A stretch of DNA of 64,000 bases from Saprospiraceae bacterium. Its GTDB lineage: Bacteria; Bacteroidota; Bacteroidia; Chitinophagales; Saprospiraceae. A program made the translations under genes and the position numbers. Position 1 is the first letter of the stretch; every line of letters begins with the position of its first letter. Below, in pieces: positions 56,843-64,000 of the stretch. Below the pieces are notes generated by a model that worked only from the letters and a program-made list of their open reading frames with translations, did no database searches and was not told where the DNA came from. The stretch spans positions 1-64,000 of the forward strand of contig JABDMH010000008.1 of the NCBI GenBank assembly GCA_013001595.1, in the 5' to 3' direction.

Positions 56843-57847
56843 TTAGACTCCTTGGGCGATCCTTTCGCAAAGATCATAGAGTCTTGCTGAGTAACCTGCC
56901 TCGTTATCATACCAGCTAACCACCTTTACAAAATTGCCATCCAACACTTCTGTCATCAAAGAATCAAATATGGAAGAATGGGGATTTTGTAAAATATCAG
57001 TTGAGACGATTGGATCTTCACAGTACTCTAAGATGCCCTTAAGGTCACCTTCAGCGCCAGCTTTAAATACTCCATTGATCTCTTCTTTGGTAGTAGATTT
57101 TTCCACCAGGCAATTGAGTTCAATGAGTGAGCCAGTAACTACCGGGACTCGAAGGGCAATGGCGGATAATTTACCCGCTACAGGTGGCACAACTTTCCCG
57201 ACTGCTGTTGCAGCTCCAGTAGAGGTAGGTACGATGTTGATACCGGCTGCACGTGCTCTGCGCAAGTCGCTATGTGGCCCATCTTGAATATTTTGATCTC
57301 CAGTGTAGGCATGGGTAGTTGTCATACTGCCCACTTTTAAACCCCAGTTATCATTGACAAGTTTTGCAACCGGAGCCAAACAATTGGTGGTACAACTGGC
57401 ATTGGAAAAAATATTTTCGTTCAGGTCTAGTTCGTCGTCATTTACACCTAGTACGATGGTTTTGATCCCATCTCCCTTACCTGGCGCAGAGATCACTACT
57501 TTCTTGGCACCCGCTTCCAGATGCAGGCCTGCTTTTTCAGCAGTTCTAAAAATTCCGGTACATTCCAGCACAATATCCACACCCATTTCTTTCCAAGGAA
57601 GGTTAGCGGGATTTCTTTCTGCAGAAGCACGAATTTCTTTTCCATTCACGATCAGAAATTCATCATTCGACGATACAGTACCGTCAAATTTCCCTTGCGC
57701 AGAATCGTATTTCAGCAAGTGGGCCAATGTGGCGTTATCAGTTAGATCATTGATCGCAACGACTTCCAGATCTGAAGATTCCAAAAGGTTTCTAAATGTC
57801 AGTCTACCGATTCGACCAAATCCATTAATGGCAATTTTCTTTGACAT
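56843..57847 (-). CDS. gap: glyceraldehyde-3-phosphate dehydrogenase, type I
   Basis: 334 residues, the family's normal length. NAD-binding INGFGRIGR (7-15), an acidic Asp34 in AINDLTD favouring NAD over NADP, the catalytic C152 in SNASCTTNCLAP and H179 in THAYTGDQ, and the SGAATAVGKVV-like block TGAATAVGKVVP are all present. It converts glyceraldehyde-3-phosphate to 1,3-bisphosphoglycerate in glycolysis. Monocistronic: a TATTTTTG -7-like box lies at 57896-57903 on the minus strand, about 50 bases upstream, though no -33 box was found. A strong terminator follows. Confidence 0.97.
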   Translation of the reverse strand: MSKKIAINGFGRIGRLTFRNLLESSDLEVVAINDLTDNATLAHLLKYDSAQGKFDGTVSSNDEFLIVNGKEIRASAERNPANLPWKEMGVDIVLECTGIFRTAEKAGLHLEAGAKKVVISAPGKGDGIKTIVLGVNDDELDLNENIFSNASCTTNCLAPVAKLVNDNWGLKVGSMTTTHAYTGDQNIQDGPHSDLRRARAAGINIVPTSTGAATAVGKVVPPVAGKLSAIALRVPVVTGSLIELNCLVEKSTTKEEINGVFKAGAEGDLKGILEYCEDPIVSTDILQNPHSSIFDSLMTEVLDGNFVKVVSWYDNEAGYSARLYDLCERIAQGV

Positions 57848-58016
57848 GGTATGATTCTTTGATTAGTTTAAAATTAGCTCTCGAATTAGAGTGGGCAAAA
57901 ATAACATTTTGAGACTTACTATTAGGTGCATTCAATGCTAAGTTTGTGCAAACAATGTAATGATTCTTGTCAACACTGGATATGGCTTGAGATCATTGTT
58001 TATGGTGGGCAGTTCT

Positions 58017-58051
58017 AAAAATAGATGGCTGCGAGGAGGTTGCAGCCATCT
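58017..58051 (-). terminator. intrinsic terminator after tRNA-Glu
   Basis: A perfect 10-base stem AGATGGCTGC / GCAGCCATCT with a 9-base loop begins 8 bases after the tRNA 3' end and is followed on the minus strand by ATTTTTA. It ends a single-tRNA transcript. Confidence 0.85.
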
Positions 58052-58058
58052 GAGTGGG

Positions 58059-58133
58059 TGGTAGCCCCTAGGGGAATCGAACCCCTGTTTCAAGGATGAA
58101 AACCTTGCGTCCTAACCACTAGACGAAGGGGCC
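58059..58133 (-). tRNA. trnE: tRNA-Glu (anticodon TTC)
   Basis: A 72-base cloverleaf plus an encoded CCA. The acceptor stem is GGCCCCT/AGGGGCT with a G-U first pair. The anticodon arm is CAAGG-TTTTCAT-CCTTG, giving TTC. The T-arm is AGGGG-TTCGATT-CCCCT, and the D-loop contains GTGGTTAGGAC. The discriminator base is A. It stands alone with its own promoter and terminator. Confidence 0.97.
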
Positions 58134-58179
58134 TTATCAATCCGATAGTATGTTAACACTACCTTTTTCAAAAGCTCGA

Positions 58180-58209
58180 CAAATATATAACTTTCACAAT
58201 AATTTCAAA
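58180..58209 (-). promoter_or_regulatory. Bacteroidota-type promoter of tRNA-Glu
   Basis: Read on the minus strand, TTTG (58209-58206), an 18-base spacer and TATATTTG (58187-58180) match the consensus perfectly. The tRNA 5' end lies 47 bases downstream. Confidence 0.75.
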
Positions 58210-58286
58210 GTGTAATCATCGTATTCGGTCAAACACAATTGGTAGGCCTTCTTAATGACTTAAGCGCATGATTCCGTCTGAATGAG

Positions 58287-59687
58287 TTAACTACTTAGTT
58301 TGTCAACCTGAATTGCAACCACAGCATAAATGGAGAGTGCCCCCAATAGGATCAAGTCTAAGCGAATACCTCCCAAACTCGTGGAAATGAGGCCGAGATT
58401 GGCGCATACCAAGGTGACGATTGCTATCAAGGTCAGTATCGGTAGAAGTCGAATCTTTGCCGAGTTGTCATAAAATATTCCAGTAAAAATCATGGGGGCA
58501 AGTAGCGAGGTACCAGCAAAACTGGCGCGTGCCAAAAGCACTAGTTCATCACTGCTCAATATGGCAAATCCCAAGGCGAGGAGAGCAAAAAGACCAATTG
58601 CCAAACGGGCGATCTTCACCATCTCCTTATCCTCACCCTTGAGTAGTGATCGAGTTTCTCCTCCCAGAGAAAAAATCTGTGAATCGGCAGTTGAGATCGC
58701 CGCTGCTACTAGCCCGATGATGACAAAGGCTCCCAATACACCTGGCTGATCGTGAATGAGGGTGTTTCCAAGAAATTCCGGTGTCGTGGCATCTGGATAT
58801 TTGATGGCACCGTACATACCTAAGAATACGGTGGGCAAGATCACCAGAATGGCAAAACTGCCTAACCCAATGGCGGTGCGAAAAAGAGCCCTGGTATCTT
58901 TCATGATAATGAGTCGTGTAGAGACCTGGGGTTGAGTGAAAGGGATCATGCAAATGGCCACCATGGACCCAAAGAGAAACTGAAAGTCGAAGAGTCCCTT
59001 CGGACCAGGAGTCGAAAGCAGGGCCTCATTCTGTTCTGAAATCTGGGTAAACATCTCTTTGATGCCACCTACTTCCTGAAGGCATAGAAAACCGATAATC
59101 CATATCACGACTAGTAGGACGATGCCTTGTAGTACATCACTGTAGATGATCGCTTTGAGGCCACCGATTTCACTATATATCAACATGATGGCGACGATGC
59201 AAATGGCATATACCCACAGAGGTGGTGAATTTTCAAAAGCTTGCTGCAAGAAAAAGGATACACCTCGAATCTGAATGGCTACATAGGGGATCAAGAAGAT
59301 GAAAGCTCCGGCAAAAGCTACAATGCCCGCTAGTCTAGATTGAAAACAGCGCTGCATAAAGCCAGCCATACCTAAATACTGATGGCCTTGCGTCTTTTTT
59401 CTGAGGTAATGCCCTATCCAAAGCAATCCAAAGACCATTACTATGTCTGAGACGGCTAAGAAGATCCATGCCCCAACACCATGGACTCTGAAAAAATCGG
59501 GCATTCCTAGCAAGGTAAAAGTGCTGAATAAGGTGGCCGCAAAGGTGAACAATCCCAACAATGACCCCAGATTCGATCCCGCCATAAAATAAGAGGCACT
59601 GTCTTTTTCTGTGGTACGGGTCGATAGGGTGAAGAACGCTAGAATACCCACATAGATGGTGCCGACAATGATGAGTGTTTTTACCAT
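58287..59687 (-). CDS. sodium:solute symporter family transporter
   Basis: 466 residues with about 12-13 hydrophobic segments and the SSS pattern: TLIIVGTIYVGILAFFTLSTRTTEKDSASYFMAGSNLG at the start, a GGLKAIIYSDVLQGIVLL loop (about 175) typical of the family, and VAAAISTADSQIFSLGGETRSLL (about 335), which carries sodium-site-type serine/threonine residues. SSS carriers import sugars, uronates, sialic acid, proline or short acids with sodium. Ninth base after the small membrane protein and last gene of an operon that begins with a GH88 uronyl hydrolase, so an unsaturated-uronide-derived sugar or acid is the likeliest cargo; this is inferred. Confidence 0.9.
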   Translation of the reverse strand: MVKTLIIVGTIYVGILAFFTLSTRTTEKDSASYFMAGSNLGSLLGLFTFAATLFSTFTLLGMPDFFRVHGVGAWIFLAVSDIVMVFGLLWIGHYLRKKTQGHQYLGMAGFMQRCFQSRLAGIVAFAGAFIFLIPYVAIQIRGVSFFLQQAFENSPPLWVYAICIVAIMLIYSEIGGLKAIIYSDVLQGIVLLVVIWIIGFLCLQEVGGIKEMFTQISEQNEALLSTPGPKGLFDFQFLFGSMVAICMIPFTQPQVSTRLIIMKDTRALFRTAIGLGSFAILVILPTVFLGMYGAIKYPDATTPEFLGNTLIHDQPGVLGAFVIIGLVAAAISTADSQIFSLGGETRSLLKGEDKEMVKIARLAIGLFALLALGFAILSSDELVLLARASFAGTSLLAPMIFTGIFYDNSAKIRLLPILTLIAIVTLVCANLGLISTSLGGIRLDLILLGALSIYAVVAIQVDKLSS

Positions 59688-59696
59688 GGTATTCTG

Positions 59697-59915
59697 TTAT
59701 TGGTCTTTATGATCTCTTCCTGGATGCACTAGAGATCCAATGATGGTGAGTCCGAGCAGTACGAAGCTCAATATGATTCCGCTCCAAAGCGTATATGGCA
59801 TTCCTAACAAGAAAGGTTCGGCCACACCCTTTGGTGTGATCACCGGAGTGAATGTCAAGATCACCATAATGATGACCAGTGCTCCACATAATTGCCAAAT
59901 CAGGCGTTTGCTCAT
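59697..59915 (-). CDS. small membrane protein paired with the symporter
   Basis: 72 residues with two hydrophobic segments (LIWQLCGALVIIMVILTFTPVI and TLWSGIILSFVLLGLTIIGSLV) and a charged tail (HPGRDHKDQ). Small two-span proteins of this kind (DUF3311/DUF485-like) are commonly encoded just upstream of sodium:solute symporters and are thought to be their small subunits. Here the gap to the symporter is 9 bases. No enzymatic motif is present. Confidence 0.8.
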   Translation of the reverse strand: MSKRLIWQLCGALVIIMVILTFTPVITPKGVAEPFLLGMPYTLWSGIILSFVLLGLTIIGSLVHPGRDHKDQ

Positions 59916-59967
59916 GGTAAAGTCATTTGATTGAAGGTTAGGTATATTACTTCTTCTTGTCCATTTT

Positions 59968-60735
59968 TTATAGTCGTTGAATGGTCAATCCACCATCGAC
60001 CATAATCACTTGACCTGTCGAATAGGCAAAATCCCCCCTACTTAAGGCAACTACAGCCCTTCCTACGTCTTCAGGATAGCCCCATCTTTTCTGGACCGCC
60101 AGACCATCCGCAAAAAGCCTATCGTATTTTTCCTTTACGGATCCAGTCATATCAGTGGCTATTACTCCCGGGCGCACTTCAAAAACGGGTATGTTTTCTT
60201 CTCCCAGTCTCGTAGCAAACAATTGGGTGACCATACTCATGCCAGCTTTAGATATGCAATACTCTCCACGAGATATGGATGCAATGGTAGCCGAGATGGA
60301 AGACACGTTAATGATCGCAAATCCATTGTCCATTTGCTGCTTGACCGAAAGCATATGATTGGCCACAGATTGGGAGAGAAAGAATGCTCCTTTGAGATTA
60401 ATGTCCATTACCCGGTCGTAGCTTTCTTCAGTTGTTTCTAAGATATCCAGTCGCTGAAGCGGTGCTACACCAGCATTATTTACCAGTACATTGATTTTAC
60501 CAAAGTGCTCCACTGTGTTTGAGACCATTTGTTTACGGGCTTCTCCATCTCCAATATTCCCTGGTACATAGATCACATCGGAGCCAAACGAGCGGAGTTG
60601 GGAAAGCACATCTTCAACAGCATCCTCAGGTCGCATTCCATTTATCGCCAGATCAAAACCGTCCTTTGCCAATGCCTCCGCAATACCGAGACCGATACCT
60701 CGACTACCACCTGTAATAAGCGCGTTCCTGGCCAT
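59968..60735 (-). CDS. short-chain dehydrogenase/reductase
   Basis: 255 residues from the ATG at 60735 (MARNALITGGSRGIG), the usual family start; an upstream ATG at 60777 would add an unlikely charged extension. Cofactor motif TGGSRGIG, NNAG (VLVNNAGVAP), catalytic Ser in INVSSISA and Y-x-x-x-K in EYCISKAGM are all present. The pattern fits FabG-type and sugar/polyol 2-dehydrogenases. Its ATG shares one base with the stop of the Gfo/Idh gene (TGATG), implying coupled translation. Position in the GH88-symporter operon suggests oxidation or reduction of a keto-sugar acid instead of fatty-acid synthesis. Confidence 0.88.
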   Translation of the reverse strand: MARNALITGGSRGIGLGIAEALAKDGFDLAINGMRPEDAVEDVLSQLRSFGSDVIYVPGNIGDGEARKQMVSNTVEHFGKINVLVNNAGVAPLQRLDILETTEESYDRVMDINLKGAFFLSQSVANHMLSVKQQMDNGFAIINVSSISATIASISRGEYCISKAGMSMVTQLFATRLGEENIPVFEVRPGVIATDMTGSVKEKYDRLFADGLAVQKRWGYPEDVGRAVVALSRGDFAYSTGQVIMVDGGLTIQRL

Positions 60736-61892
60736 CAGACTAAATCTTTTACGTCCACCCAAGCTCTCTTTTCCCAACTTTCTAGACCCAGTTCAGCAAG
60801 TTGTACACCTTTGGCTCCTTCCAGTAGTCCCCATCTGAAGGGCTCGTCGGTTACAACATGCTTGAGAAACATCTCCCATTGCACTTTAAACGCATTCTCA
60901 TAGGACGATTCACCTTCCACTTTGTTCCATTGGTCAAAGAAGTTGATGGGCTGAGGAATATCTGGATTCCAAACAGGTACTGGTGTTTCTTCATAATTTT
61001 GAGTATAGCATTCTCGTAGGCCTGCTACTGCCGTGCCTTTAGTGCCATCTATCTGCATCACCAAGAGATCGTCTCGACGTACACGCACTGCCCATGAAGA
61101 ATTAAAATGTGCTATGATGTCGTCTTCCAGCTCAAAGGTGGCATACGCCGAATCATCGGCAGTACATTTATACGGATTTCCATCCTCATCAATTCGCTCC
61201 GGGATATGGATGGCACCGCGACATGAGACGGACTTAACGGATCCAAAAACATCGTCGAGAACATAGCGCCAGTGGCAAAGCATATCCATGATGATGCCAC
61301 CACCATCCTCCTTGCGGTAGTTCCATGAAGGCCGATTGGGAGGAACGGAATGGCCCTCAAAAACCCAATAGCCAAATTCACCACGTACAGATAATATTTT
61401 GCCGAAAAAGCCTTCGTCTATCAGTTGTTTGATCTTCAAGATGCCTGGTAGCCAAAGTTTGTCTTGCACCACTCCATGCTTAACTCCCTTTTGCTCTGCC
61501 AGCCGGTGGAGTTCCACCGCTTCTTCCACAGTGGTGCCGGTGGGTTTTTCGCAGTAGATGTGCTTGCCCGCATCGATGGCACTCTTGACCGCATCAAACC
61601 TTCTACCTGTAATTTGCGAATCAAAGTAAATGGGGTATCCGGGCACCGACAGTGCCTCTTCTAGAGAAGTAGTATACTTCTTGATGCCATGCTCAGTGCA
61701 TAATTTTTTCAGCTTTTCCTCATTTCGGCCAACCAGCAAAGGCTCTGGTATGATCGATTCATTAGATCCGATCTTAACACCTCCCTGCTCCCTAATGGCT
61801 ACCATGGATCGGATCAGATGCTGTCTTGTTCCCATCCTTCCCGTGACACCATTCATGATGATGCCAATGCGATGTACTTTATTTTCTTCCAA
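60735..61892 (-). CDS. cytoplasmic Gfo/Idh/MocA-family oxidoreductase
   Basis: 385 residues without a signal peptide. The N-terminal Rossmann segment is IGIIMNGVTGRMG, then EKPTG (about 134-138) with its catalytic Lys, and GGGIIMDMLCHWRYVLDDVFG carries the Asp/His of the active site. The unusual insertion after the first strand (REQGGVKIGSNESIIPEPLLVGR) marks a Bacteroidota and soil-bacterial subgroup. Family members oxidise inositols, sugars or sugar acids with NAD(P). It lies 12 bases after the isomerase-like gene and overlaps the SDR gene. The substrate is unknown, but coupling with isomerase and GH88 suggests a uronate-derived sugar. Confidence 0.9.
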   Translation of the reverse strand: MEENKVHRIGIIMNGVTGRMGTRQHLIRSMVAIREQGGVKIGSNESIIPEPLLVGRNEEKLKKLCTEHGIKKYTTSLEEALSVPGYPIYFDSQITGRRFDAVKSAIDAGKHIYCEKPTGTTVEEAVELHRLAEQKGVKHGVVQDKLWLPGILKIKQLIDEGFFGKILSVRGEFGYWVFEGHSVPPNRPSWNYRKEDGGGIIMDMLCHWRYVLDDVFGSVKSVSCRGAIHIPERIDEDGNPYKCTADDSAYATFELEDDIIAHFNSSWAVRVRRDDLLVMQIDGTKGTAVAGLRECYTQNYEETPVPVWNPDIPQPINFFDQWNKVEGESSYENAFKVQWEMFLKHVVTDEPFRWGLLEGAKGVQLAELGLESWEKRAWVDVKDLV

Positions 61893-61904
61893 TTTTCTAG
61901 TGAT

Positions 61905-62729
61905 TTATATATGATACAATTCTTTATACGAATGAACGATCTTTGACAAAAACTCATCTTGATTCATCGACCAATATCTGTTCGAGAATATCTCTACTTC
62001 ATGCATGCCTGTGAAACCTGTAGCACTGACCCATTCTGAAATTTGTGCAATAGGTATGCACCCTTCACCCATTAGACCACGATCATTAAGCATATCTTCA
62101 GGTGGATACTTCCAGTCACAGATGTGGTAGGCCAGAAGATTGCCCATGGACCCACATCGCTTGATCTCTTTTTCGAGGTGAGGATCCCACCAAAGGTGGT
62201 AGACATCTACCGCTACACCAACATGTTCACAATCAAAAATTTCCGCCATATCATTGGCTTGCTCCAATGTATTTATAGCTGAGCGAGTGTCTGCATACAT
62301 AGGATGAAGTGGTTCAATGGCCAGTTTGACGTCATGGGCTTGGCAATGCGGCAGGATGGCCTCAATGCCGTCCTGAATTTGATTTCGAGAAGCGACAAGC
62401 CCTGCGGTTGGCTCAGCACCACACACCAATACGAGTATGGGTGCTCCCAGAGCGGCCGCCTCTTCAATCATTACTTTATTGTCATTAATGGCTTGTTGTC
62501 GAGCAGCATGATTAGGACCTGGGAAAAAACCACCCCTGACATAGGAAACTACCTCGATGGAGTGTGCTGCCAGAAAGCTGGCTGCTTGTGATATACCATA
62601 TGGCTCAACAGCGTTTTGCCAAACACTGACTCCGCCCACACCCGTGGCCGCATATTTATCCAATAGTTCTGGAAGTGGCCAGGGCTTGTTAGTTATGGTA
62701 TGAAGACATAATTTGCTCAAAGGATTCAT
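61905..62729 (-). CDS. sugar phosphate isomerase/epimerase-family TIM barrel
   Basis: 274 residues of the xylose-isomerase-like TIM-barrel family. The metal ligands and barrel strands are typical: VGVAVDVYHLWWDPHL with Asp/His, LAIEPLHPMYAD with the Glu, AYHICDWKYP with the His, and GMHEVEIFS with the closing Glu. The family holds isomerases, epimerases and dehydratases of keto-sugars and inositols. The ATG abuts the GH88 stop (TAAATG) without spacing. No phosphate-binding feature can be asserted; a free keto-sugar acid is an equally good substrate. Confidence 0.88.
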   Translation of the reverse strand: MNPLSKLCLHTITNKPWPLPELLDKYAATGVGGVSVWQNAVEPYGISQAASFLAAHSIEVVSYVRGGFFPGPNHAARQQAINDNKVMIEEAAALGAPILVLVCGAEPTAGLVASRNQIQDGIEAILPHCQAHDVKLAIEPLHPMYADTRSAINTLEQANDMAEIFDCEHVGVAVDVYHLWWDPHLEKEIKRCGSMGNLLAYHICDWKYPPEDMLNDRGLMGEGCIPIAQISEWVSATGFTGMHEVEIFSNRYWSMNQDEFLSKIVHSYKELYHI

Positions 62730-64000
62730 TTATGCATTTTTCACACCATTAAAAAAGGTATAGTGGTTCATATCGTGGTTGAATCCATGCAGGTACAGGC
62801 ACAACTCCATGGCATGATAGTCTCCCCACATGCTGGATTCGCCGCAAGGTTGTTTTTTGCCTGTTGGAATATGGTCCCATCCATTTGGCCTATGATAGAT
62901 GGAATGCAATATCAATCCTTGATGGCCGGGATCGACGGATAAGTAAGGCTCTTCCAAAAGTCTATTCGCAACATGCAATCCAGCTTGCCAATAGCGGTCA
63001 CCATCTTCACCATGATCGTTGAGGTACTTGCCCAGACGCAACAATCCTTGTGCACCAATGGCTGCTGCAGAGCTATCTACAGGCTCGAAATCATTGAATG
63101 GATCTGCTGGTTGACTTAGGTAATCACCCAGCATGTGTAGATCTGGTGCTCCCGTATCCCAGTAAGGGATACCATCTGGAGGGGTGTAGTTGATGTAAAA
63201 ATTGCAGGTAGCTTGAGCCGCTTTTAGGAAAATGTCTTGATATTTTTTCAACCCACCACGATGATCAAGTGCATCGGATGAGAGCGTATCCAAATACTCT
63301 AGTTGCTCAGCGAAGCCTAGCATAGCCCAAGCCAGACCCCTGGTCCAAGTAGTGAAGCCTGAAAATCCTTGCTGACTGTTGGGGCATCGATACCTACCAT
63401 CATTCAGATTAAATACACTCTCGTGGGCAGTACGACCTTCTACGTCATAGGTGTCGCGACCTTCTCCATAGTAGACCGAATAAGCTGCTGTAGAGACGGC
63501 ATGGTCTAAAGCCTTGTCAAGCAAACTAGACACTTTATCGTTTTCTGCTCGATAATCATGTCCTAATTCGTGGCTGACAATCAGTGCTCGCACTGAGCGG
63601 ATGGTGTCTACAAAGAGGGAGTGAGGGCCATTGAATGAGTAGATATAGCCACCACCAGCTGGTAAATCCGTCCATCGATGAGCTTGCACTGATCCCGATA
63701 GCTTGAGTGCTAGTTCATACAGTTCTTTTTCACGACTGGCCGCATCGATCTTTCCTTCTACAATGAGTCTATGGAGATTGCCGTACGTACTTACGTTATT
63801 AAATCCATGGTCATGGACACCAAAGTGTGTGACATGTGGCGCCATTCTTTGGATGGTGGCATCGCGGCCGAGGTCAAGGAATCGTTCATCACCAGAAACC
63901 TCAAATTGGATGATGGCAGCACCATATTGAAATCCTTGTGTCCATTCAGTCCAACCCCGTGATCCATATTTACCATTGACGGTAAAAACGGGAGCACCCG
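62730..64000 (-). CDS. GH88-family unsaturated uronyl hydrolase (5' end outside window)
   Basis: 422 residues are visible and the frame runs off the right edge without a start. It opens GAPVFTVNGKYGSRGWTEW. The alpha/alpha-barrel GH88 features are present: WTQGFQYGAAIIQFE, the catalytic Asp in HFGVHDHGFNNVSTYG (codon at 63810-63812), the second in SLFVDTIRSVRAL (63606-63608), and TTWTRGLAWAMLGFAE, SSAAAIGAQGLL, and CGESSMWGDYHAMELCLYL. These enzymes release delta-4,5-unsaturated uronic acid from oligosaccharides made by polysaccharide lyases acting on glycosaminoglycan, ulvan or xanthan-like chains. It is the first visible gene of the uronide operon. Confidence 0.92.
   Translation of the reverse strand, partial: GAPVFTVNGKYGSRGWTEWTQGFQYGAAIIQFEVSGDERFLDLGRDATIQRMAPHVTHFGVHDHGFNNVSTYGNLHRLIVEGKIDAASREKELYELALKLSGSVQAHRWTDLPAGGGYIYSFNGPHSLFVDTIRSVRALIVSHELGHDYRAENDKVSSLLDKALDHAVSTAAYSVYYGEGRDTYDVEGRTAHESVFNLNDGRYRCPNSQQGFSGFTTWTRGLAWAMLGFAEQLEYLDTLSSDALDHRGGLKKYQDIFLKAAQATCNFYINYTPPDGIPYWDTGAPDLHMLGDYLSQPADPFNDFEPVDSSAAAIGAQGLLRLGKYLNDHGEDGDRYWQAGLHVANRLLEEPYLSVDPGHQGLILHSIYHRPNGWDHIPTGKKQPCGESSMWGDYHAMELCLYLHGFNHDMNHYTFFNGVKNA

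Noticed and set aside
58287-59687. Calling the symporter a sialic acid transporter because of the NAL-like gene
   Set aside because: The genes are 55 kb apart and the symporter sits in the GH88 operon; sequence alone does not show cargo.
63791-63997. A 68-codon minus-strand frame at the right edge
   Set aside because: The correct frame there is the continuing GH88 gene (RGWTEWTQGF...); this is its shadow.

Overview
The window reads as chromosome of a marine-type Bacteroidota. The evidence is a SusC/SusD pair, two proteins with C-terminal type IX secretion (Por) sorting domains, SprB-type repeats, many lipoprotein signals, an absence of obvious Shine-Dalgarno sequences, and three promoters that fit the Bacteroidota pattern TTTG-N18-TAnnTTTG exactly. 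Sulfatases, secreted cytochromes and tandem FG-GAP/ASPIC lipoproteins resemble gene sets of Saprospiria-like or Cytophagia-like bacteria, but the sequence alone does not settle the order. There is one tRNA (Glu, TTC). I see no rRNA, CRISPR array, intact insertion sequence or prophage.

Left part (1-9.1 kb): two sulfatases, the first cut by the window edge at its catalytic cysteine; a sialic-acid-lyase-like aldolase; an AraD1/GguC-type enzyme; and a clearly decayed sialidase-like gene (4106-4935). Then come an 807-codon secreted SprB-repeat protein and a secreted M14 carboxypeptidase. From 9.3 to 22 kb lie a SulP anion transporter and a block that looks planctomycete-like in content: DUF1501, a 3-keto-disaccharide hydrolase-like protein (DUF1080) and a 1024-residue heme-binding dehydrogenase/HEAT lipoprotein. 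A second cytochrome-fused sugar dehydrogenase, an SGNH esterase broken by one frameshift, and a third sulfatase follow.

Middle part (22-46 kb): small lipoproteins, a secreted beta-propeller protein, and a leftward unit SusC - SusD - terminator - two tandem FG-GAP/ASPIC lipoproteins - DUF4185-like protein. An AraC-type regulator is encoded divergently. A secreted S15 hydrolase, a DUF6807-ThuA fusion and an exported Gfo/Idh/MocA oxidoreductase come next. Together these suggest that a sulfated or acylated polysaccharide is desulfated, deacylated and oxidised outside the cytoplasm and imported through SusCD. No endo-acting lyase or hydrolase is visible in the window.

Right part (46-64 kb): mostly housekeeping. 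It holds an M23/LysM endopeptidase, a sulfide:quinone oxidoreductase, a phosphotriesterase-like lactonase and a murein-peptide recycling operon (LD-carboxypeptidase, Ala-Glu epimerase-like enzyme, DacB, ATE-like transferase). After these come a beta-lactamase-type protein carrying an orphan GH3 C-terminal segment, GAPDH and tRNA-Glu. The last 5.7 kb is one leftward operon with abutting or overlapping genes: GH88 unsaturated uronyl hydrolase, sugar isomerase, Gfo/Idh oxidoreductase, SDR, a small membrane protein and a sodium:solute symporter. This is a route for importing and oxidising unsaturated uronides or a related sugar acid.
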